This document shows, piece after piece, positions 6,214 to 9,938 of a stretch of 9,938 bases of DNA. Origin of the DNA: Gammaproteobacteria bacterium (lineage in GTDB: Bacteria > Pseudomonadota > Gammaproteobacteria > Chromatiales > Chromatiaceae); contig JAUXGQ010000024.1 of assembly GCA_030621975.1 (NCBI GenBank), positions 1 to 9,938 on the forward strand, written 5' to 3'. Each line of letters begins with the position of its first letter. The first letter of the stretch is position 1. Made by a program: the position numbers and the translations under genes. The notes under the pieces are model-generated. The model saw nothing but the letters and a program-made list of their open reading frames with translations, was not told where the DNA came from and did not search any database.

Positions 6214-6390
6214 ATGAACACAGCGCTGGTGGATATAGACATAAACCCCGTCAGGCCGGTGAGTCCGCCCAACCCCGCGAAGCCGGCGGGAAAGCGAAGC
6301 GGGACCCGGAAACCGCCGGTAAAGGAGCGTACCGGGCAGGACGAATCGGGGCGAGGGCGGAAAAAGCCGCTTATCGATGATTACGCTTAA
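6214..6390 (+). CDS. Small basic proline-rich hypothetical protein
   Basis: I do not recognise a named family. The frame is open from 6172, but ATG 6214 has a good ribosome-binding site (AAGGG, 6201-6205, 8 bases away) and gives 58 residues. The N-terminus MNTALVDIDINPVRPVSPP is followed by a Lys/Arg/Pro/Gly-rich middle, probably unstructured, and a short conserved-looking tail KKPLIDDYA. There is no membrane segment or signal peptide. The stop overlaps the next start (TAATG), so it is probably co-translated with the DUF2802 gene. Small proteins with an NPVRPV start and an (I/V)D-(E/D)-Y-(A/V) end seem to me to recur next to chemotaxis clusters, but that is recollection, not proof. A link to flagella or chemotaxis is inferred from position only. 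Confidence 0.6.
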   Translation: MNTALVDIDINPVRPVSPPNPAKPAGKRSGTRKPPVKERTGQDESGRGRKKPLIDDYA

Positions 6391-6782
6391 TGGAAAGCAC
6401 CGTGAACTTTTTATTGATTTCGTTGATCACAGTCGGCCTGGTGGCAATTACAGGCCTTCTCTACCTGGCCCTGAAACTCAGGTCTAAGAATGCCGGGCTC
6501 GTTAATGAGCTTGACCTGCTGCGGCATGATTTCAATGCGCTCTGCGCCGGGGCGGTCGGGGTGGATAAGCGCGTCCTGCGTCTGGAACAGCGCGGGCGTG
6601 ATTTGCAGCAGCGGCAGGACAATATCGAGCACCGCCAAAAACCCACCCAGCGCCCCTACGACGCGGCCATTCATCTCGTGCAGAAAGGTGCTGATGCAGT
6701 GAATCTCGTGGAAGAGTTCGGCCTTACCCGCAGCGAGGCGGATCTGATCGTTATGCTGCACGGTATGCGCGAGGCTGGGTAA
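6390..6782 (+). CDS. DUF2802 family membrane/coiled-coil protein of chemotaxis loci
   Basis: This 130-residue protein has three parts: one membrane segment (about 6-30, FLLISLITVGLVAITGLLYL), a charged coiled-coil-like stretch (about 36-82, ending LEQRGRDLQQRQDNIEHRQ), and the DUF2802 core at about 90-126 (YDAAIHLVQKGADAVNLV, then GLTRSEADLIVMLHG). The core resembles a small helical bundle with a LTRSEAD helix-turn. Members are typically found just after cheW at the end of gammaproteobacterial flagellar/chemotaxis clusters; their function is not established. Here the cheW neighbour is missing. The start overlaps the preceding stop (TAATG) and has no clear ribosome-binding site, so it probably depends on translational coupling. 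Confidence 0.85.
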   Translation: MESTVNFLLISLITVGLVAITGLLYLALKLRSKNAGLVNELDLLRHDFNALCAGAVGVDKRVLRLEQRGRDLQQRQDNIEHRQKPTQRPYDAAIHLVQKGADAVNLVEEFGLTRSEADLIVMLHGMREAG

Positions 6783-6892
6783 ATACGGCCCTAACCCCGC
6801 CAAATCCGAATCCAGATTGTCTGTTCGCGTTCACGGCATGGCGTCGGTACGCCGGTGTCCATTTGTCGACTGAATCTTTTCGTTATCTGTGT

Positions 6893-6898
6893 CATAAT
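6893..6898 (+). promoter_or_regulatory. Probable -10 box for the yajC-secDF operon
   Basis: CATAAT, in the context GTGTCATAATGCGCC, lies 78 bases before yajC in the longest gap of the window (6783-6976) and looks like a sigma-70 -10 hexamer. I see no good -35 at 16-18 bases; TTGTCG at 6863-6868 is 24 bases away. The gap separates the flagellar cluster from the Sec operon, so a promoter is expected here. I see no convincing rho-independent terminator. Confidence 0.4.
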
Positions 6899-6976
6899 GC
6901 GCCGCTAACTTTTCGGACCGGTCGGCGATCCAGCCGCCAGTCGTTTTCGCGACCAAAAATAGACGGGTGACCTGGT

Positions 6977-7306
6977 ATGAATTTTTTCATTTCTGACGCG
7001 CTGGCGCAGGCGGATGCGGGGTCTCAGGGCGATTCCCTGATGAGCCTGCTTTTCCCCATCGGGCTGGTTGTGATCCTGTATTTTTTTATGATCAGACCCC
7101 AGGTCAAACGCCAGAAAGAACACAAAAAGCTGGTGGGCGCCCTCGCTAAAGGGGATGAAGTGGCCACGGAAGGAGGATTATTGGGCAAGATCACGGATCT
7201 AGGAGACAATTTCGCTCAGGTCGAAATTGCCGAGGGAATCGAGGTGAAGATTCGCCGGCAGGCGGTGGCGGCCATACTGCCCAAGGGTTCTCTCAAAGAG
7301 CTGTAG
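6977..7306 (+). CDS. yajC: YajC, Sec translocon accessory membrane protein
   Basis: This 109-residue protein is the small inner-membrane partner of SecD-SecF in the bacterial holotranslocon. A short N-terminal segment (MNFFISDALAQ) is followed by one membrane helix (about 21-39, LMSLLFPIGLVVILYFFMI). The family signature RPQVKRQKEHKKL comes next (40-52), then a small beta-rich cytoplasmic domain with GDEVATEGGLLGKI (59-72). GGGTGA at 6965-6970 serves as the ribosome-binding site. secD begins 7 bases after its stop, so the three genes form an operon. Length and sequence are normal. Confidence 0.97.
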   Translation: MNFFISDALAQADAGSQGDSLMSLLFPIGLVVILYFFMIRPQVKRQKEHKKLVGALAKGDEVATEGGLLGKITDLGDNFAQVEIAEGIEVKIRRQAVAAILPKGSLKEL

Positions 7307-7313
7307 CTCGGGT

Positions 7314-9167
7314 ATGAATCAATATCCGCTCTGGAAAAACCTCCTGATCGCGATCGTTGTCCTGATCAGCGCGCTTTATGCACTGCCCAATATATTTGAC
7401 CAGGATCCTTCCATGGAGATTACGGGGACCCGCCGGGCCAAGGTGGAAGCGGCAACGGCGACGACCGTAAAGGATGCCCTGGACGAGGCAGGTGTCCGCT
7501 ACAAGGCCGTTGAACTTGGCAAAGACAGGTTACTGATCCGGTTTCCGGATACGGAAACCCAGTTGTTGGCCAGGGACGTTCTGGCGCTGTCCCTGGGTTC
7601 GGACTACACCCTGGCCCTGACCCTGCGTGCCGACCTGCCGGGCTGGTTGATGTCCGTCGACGCGGAGCCCATGTATCTCGGCCTGGATCTGCGGGGCGGA
7701 ATCTACGTCTTGATCGACGTCGATATGGACGCCGCCGTGGAAGCGGCGGTGGAGCGTTACACGGGGGACATCCGTACCCTGCTGCGCGGTGAGAAGATTC
7801 GTTACATAACGGTCTCTCGCCAGGGGACTGAAATCCTCGTCAAGTTCAGAGATGCCGGATTGCGGGACAGGGCCGAAAAGCTCATTTATGGAGAGTTTCG
7901 CGATCTGGCGCTGGAAACCAGGGACATGGAAGGCAGCTACTTCGTGGCGGCTGGTCTCAGCCCCGCGGAGCAGACGGCGGTAAAGAAGTTCGCACTGCAG
8001 CAGAATATAACCACCTTGCGCAATCGGGTAAACGCTTTGGGTGTGGCCGAACCTCTGATCCAGCAACAGGGAGATCGCCGCATCGTGGTCCAGCTGCCCG
8101 GGGCTCAGGATCCGGGTAGGTTGAAGGAGATGCTCGGTGCCACCGCGACTCTGGAATATCGATTGGCGGATACGGAGCACAGTGTGGAAGATGCGGTCGA
8201 CGGCCGGGTTCCGGTGGGCTCCAAGCTCTATAGAGACCGACAGGGGCAACCGATCCTGCTGAAAAAGCGCGTGATCGTGACCGGCAATCAGATAACGGAT
8301 GCGTCCTCGGGCCTGGATCAGCGATCGGGTTCGCCAGCCGTTTTCGTGAGTCTCGATGGACAGGGCGCACGGCGTATGCGCAACATTACCAATGAGAATG
8401 TGGGCAAGCCCATGGCGGTGGTGTTCATCGAAACCCGCGTCGAAACCCGAAAGGTGGACGGCAAGCTGGTGAAACGCAAGATCCCCGTCGAAGAAGTGAT
8501 CAGCATCGCCAATATCCTGGAGCCCTTCGGCCGCAGATTCCAGACCACTGGCCTGGATAGCACCGAAGAGGCCCGGGACCTGGCGTTGCTCTTGCGGGCA
8601 GGTGCACTCGCCGCACCCATTGAGATCGTCGAAGAGCGCACCGTCGGACCCAGTCTGGGACAGGACAATATCGATCAGGGTTTTCGTTCCGTGGTCATCG
8701 GCATGATTCTGGTCATGCTGTTTATGGCCGTCTATTACCGGGTATTCGGGGTGGTCGCGGATATGGCTTTGGCGCTGAACCTGATCATCATCGTGGCAGT
8801 GCTTTCCATGCTGCAGGCTACGCTGACCTTGCCGGGTATCGCGGGTATCGTGCTCACGGTGGGTATGGCGGTGGATGCCAATGTGCTGATCTTCGAGCGT
8901 ATCCGCGAAGAGGTACGTAACGGCAACACGCCCCAGGCCAGCATCCATGCCGGCTATCAAAAGGCCCTTTCCACCATTGTGGATGCCAATATCACCACCC
9001 TGATTGCGGCGGTGGTATTGTTCAGTTTTGGAACCGGCCCCATCAAGGGGTTTGCCGTAACCCTGTTTATCGGGATTCTCACGTCCATGTTTACCGCCAT
9101 TCTGGGTACCCGCGCCGTGATCAATCTGCTGTACGGCGGAAAGCGTGTGGAAAAACTAGCCATCTGA
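7314..9167 (+). CDS. secD: SecD, protein translocase subunit
   Basis: This 617-residue protein matches the usual gammaproteobacterial length (about 615). With SecF it uses the proton gradient to pull exported proteins through SecYEG from the periplasmic side. It is an RND-superfamily protein: one membrane helix at about 6-25 (NQYPLWKNLLIAIVVLISALYALPN), a large periplasmic region carrying GLDLRGG (123-129), and five further helices between about 458 and 608. The helix-4 motif VDANVLIFERIREE begins at 520, with D521 in the place of the proton-relay Asp (D519 in E. coli). The start has only a weak Shine-Dalgarno sequence and lies 7 bases after the yajC stop, suggesting translational reinitiation. 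No damage is seen. Confidence 0.97.
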   Translation: MNQYPLWKNLLIAIVVLISALYALPNIFDQDPSMEITGTRRAKVEAATATTVKDALDEAGVRYKAVELGKDRLLIRFPDTETQLLARDVLALSLGSDYTLALTLRADLPGWLMSVDAEPMYLGLDLRGGIYVLIDVDMDAAVEAAVERYTGDIRTLLRGEKIRYITVSRQGTEILVKFRDAGLRDRAEKLIYGEFRDLALETRDMEGSYFVAAGLSPAEQTAVKKFALQQNITTLRNRVNALGVAEPLIQQQGDRRIVVQLPGAQDPGRLKEMLGATATLEYRLADTEHSVEDAVDGRVPVGSKLYRDRQGQPILLKKRVIVTGNQITDASSGLDQRSGSPAVFVSLDGQGARRMRNITNENVGKPMAVVFIETRVETRKVDGKLVKRKIPVEEVISIANILEPFGRRFQTTGLDSTEEARDLALLLRAGALAAPIEIVEERTVGPSLGQDNIDQGFRSVVIGMILVMLFMAVYYRVFGVVADMALALNLIIIVAVLSMLQATLTLPGIAGIVLTVGMAVDANVLIFERIREEVRNGNTPQASIHAGYQKALSTIVDANITTLIAAVVLFSFGTGPIKGFAVTLFIGILTSMFTAILGTRAVINLLYGGKRVEKLAI

Positions 9168-9187
9168 TTGTTGAAGTGTAATCCGCT

Positions 9188-9938
9188 ATGCAGTTGTTCA
9201 ATCCAAAATCAACCTTTGATTTCATGGGCAGGCGCAAAGCTGCGCTTGTTTTCTCCGTCGCACTGATCGCCATCGCGGTGGTGTCGCTGTTCGTGCGGGG
9301 TTTGAACCTCGGTATCGACTTTACGGGTGGGACCCTCATAGAGGTCGGTTATACCCAGCCCGCGGAACTCTCCAAGGTAAGGAAGGCCCTGGCAGACGCG
9401 GATTTCGCGGACGCTACTGTACAGCACTTTGGCACCAGTCGTGATGTGCTGATCCGTCTGGCGCCGAGAGAGGACATGGGCAGCGCGCAACTCAGCAGCA
9501 GCGCGTTCGAGGCGCTTAACGGGGCGGTGGCCGGACAGGTTGAACTTCGCCGCGTGGAGTTTGTGGGGCCTCAGGTGGGGGATGAGCTGACGGAAGACGG
9601 CGGTCTGGCCATGCTCTATGCCCTGCTAGGCATACTGATTTATGTGGCGCTGCGATTCGAGTACCGCTTTGCGGTAGGCTCGGTCATAGCCTTGATTCAC
9701 GACGTGAGTGTGACGATCGGTATCTTTTCGTTGTTTCAGATCGAGTTCGATCTCCCAGTGCTGGCGGCGATGCTGGCCGTCATAGGCTACTCCCTGAACG
9801 ATACCATCGTAGTATTCGACCGGATTCGCGAGAATTTCAGAAAGATACGCAAGGGAACGGCGATAGAGATCATCAACGTCTCGTTGAATCAGACTTTGTC
9901 GCGGACCCTGGTGACGTCCTTGACGACTTTGCTGGTGC
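9188..9938 (+). CDS. secF: SecF, protein translocase subunit (3' end outside window)
   Basis: The frame opens at ATG 9188 and is still open at the window end, giving 250 of the usual 300-odd residues. The N-terminus MQLFNPKSTFDFMGRRK is typical. Membrane helix 1 is about 18-36, followed by NLGIDFTGGTLIEV (40-53), the SecF periplasmic motif. The RVEFVGPQVGDEL segment (122-134) precedes helix 2 (about 138-156), and IGYSLNDTIVVFDRIREN (199-216) is the conserved helix-4 motif with the functional Asp. It starts 20 bases after the secD stop with a poor ribosome-binding site and is probably translated by coupling with secD. The missing part is the last two or so helices. Confidence 0.96.
   Translation, partial: MQLFNPKSTFDFMGRRKAALVFSVALIAIAVVSLFVRGLNLGIDFTGGTLIEVGYTQPAELSKVRKALADADFADATVQHFGTSRDVLIRLAPREDMGSAQLSSSAFEALNGAVAGQVELRRVEFVGPQVGDELTEDGGLAMLYALLGILIYVALRFEYRFAVGSVIALIHDVSVTIGIFSLFQIEFDLPVLAAMLAVIGYSLNDTIVVFDRIRENFRKIRKGTAIEIINVSLNQTLSRTLVTSLTTLLV

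Noticed and set aside
6847..6860. GGCGT-CGGT-ACGCC hairpin after the DUF2802 gene
   Set aside because: A 5-bp stem with no following T-tract; too weak to call a terminator.
7530..8960. Long open frame on the minus strand opposite secD (476 codons)
   Set aside because: It lies antiparallel to an unmistakable secD; its length reflects the codon bias of the opposite strand and the protein has no recognisable domain.
1..9938. Search for tRNA/rRNA genes, CRISPR arrays, insertion sequences and phage genes
   Set aside because: I saw no tRNA-like cloverleaf, regular repeat-spacer array, transposase-like frame or terminal inverted repeats; the gene losses near motCD show no visible mobile-element remnant.

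Overview
This window is chromosomal DNA of a motile gammaproteobacterium. The protein sequences and gene order resemble Pseudomonas and Chromatiales/Ectothiorhodospiraceae-type flagellar clusters, but I cannot fix the genus. All recognisable genes are on the + strand, tightly packed and often overlapping. No stretch over 300 bases lacks a gene; the longest gap is 194 bases, before yajC.

Region 1 (1-3793) is the distal end of a polar-flagellum cluster: the 3' part of flhA (export gate), flhF (SRP-type GTPase that places the flagellum), fleN/flhG (MinD-type ATPase that sets flagellar number) and fliA (sigma-28). flhF/fleN and fleN/fliA overlap.

Region 2 (3883-6213) is the chemotaxis and motor part, and it is the unusual part. 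In the usual relatives the order is fliA-cheY-cheZ-cheA-cheB-motC-motD-parC-parP-cheW-DUF2802. Here cheY, motC and motD are intact, but cheZ, cheA and cheB are gone between cheY and motC, and parC, parP and cheW are gone between motD and the distal genes. The losses left short stubs: about 32 codons of a CheB receiver start (4293-4388), a possible CheZ start (from 4274), and 9 codons of a ParC/ParA start (from 6054, still overlapping the motD stop as ATGA). The motC ribosome-binding site now lies inside the leftover cheB codons. The cell therefore keeps a flagellum, a stator and a complete CheY, but this locus no longer encodes the kinase, phosphatase, methylesterase, coupling protein or array-positioning proteins.

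Region 3 (6058-6782) holds a 156-base spacer with a candidate sigma-54-type element and a 13-bp imperfect direct repeat. It is followed by a small basic, proline-rich hypothetical gene and a DUF2802 membrane/coiled-coil gene, the usual distal neighbour of chemotaxis clusters.

Region 4 (6783-9938) is an independent housekeeping operon, yajC-secD-secF (accessory Sec translocon), running off the right edge. It directly follows the flagellar cluster, without the queA-tgt genes that often precede yajC. The main finding is the pair of chemotaxis gene losses flanking motCD, with readable stubs; no wholly new gene system is evident.
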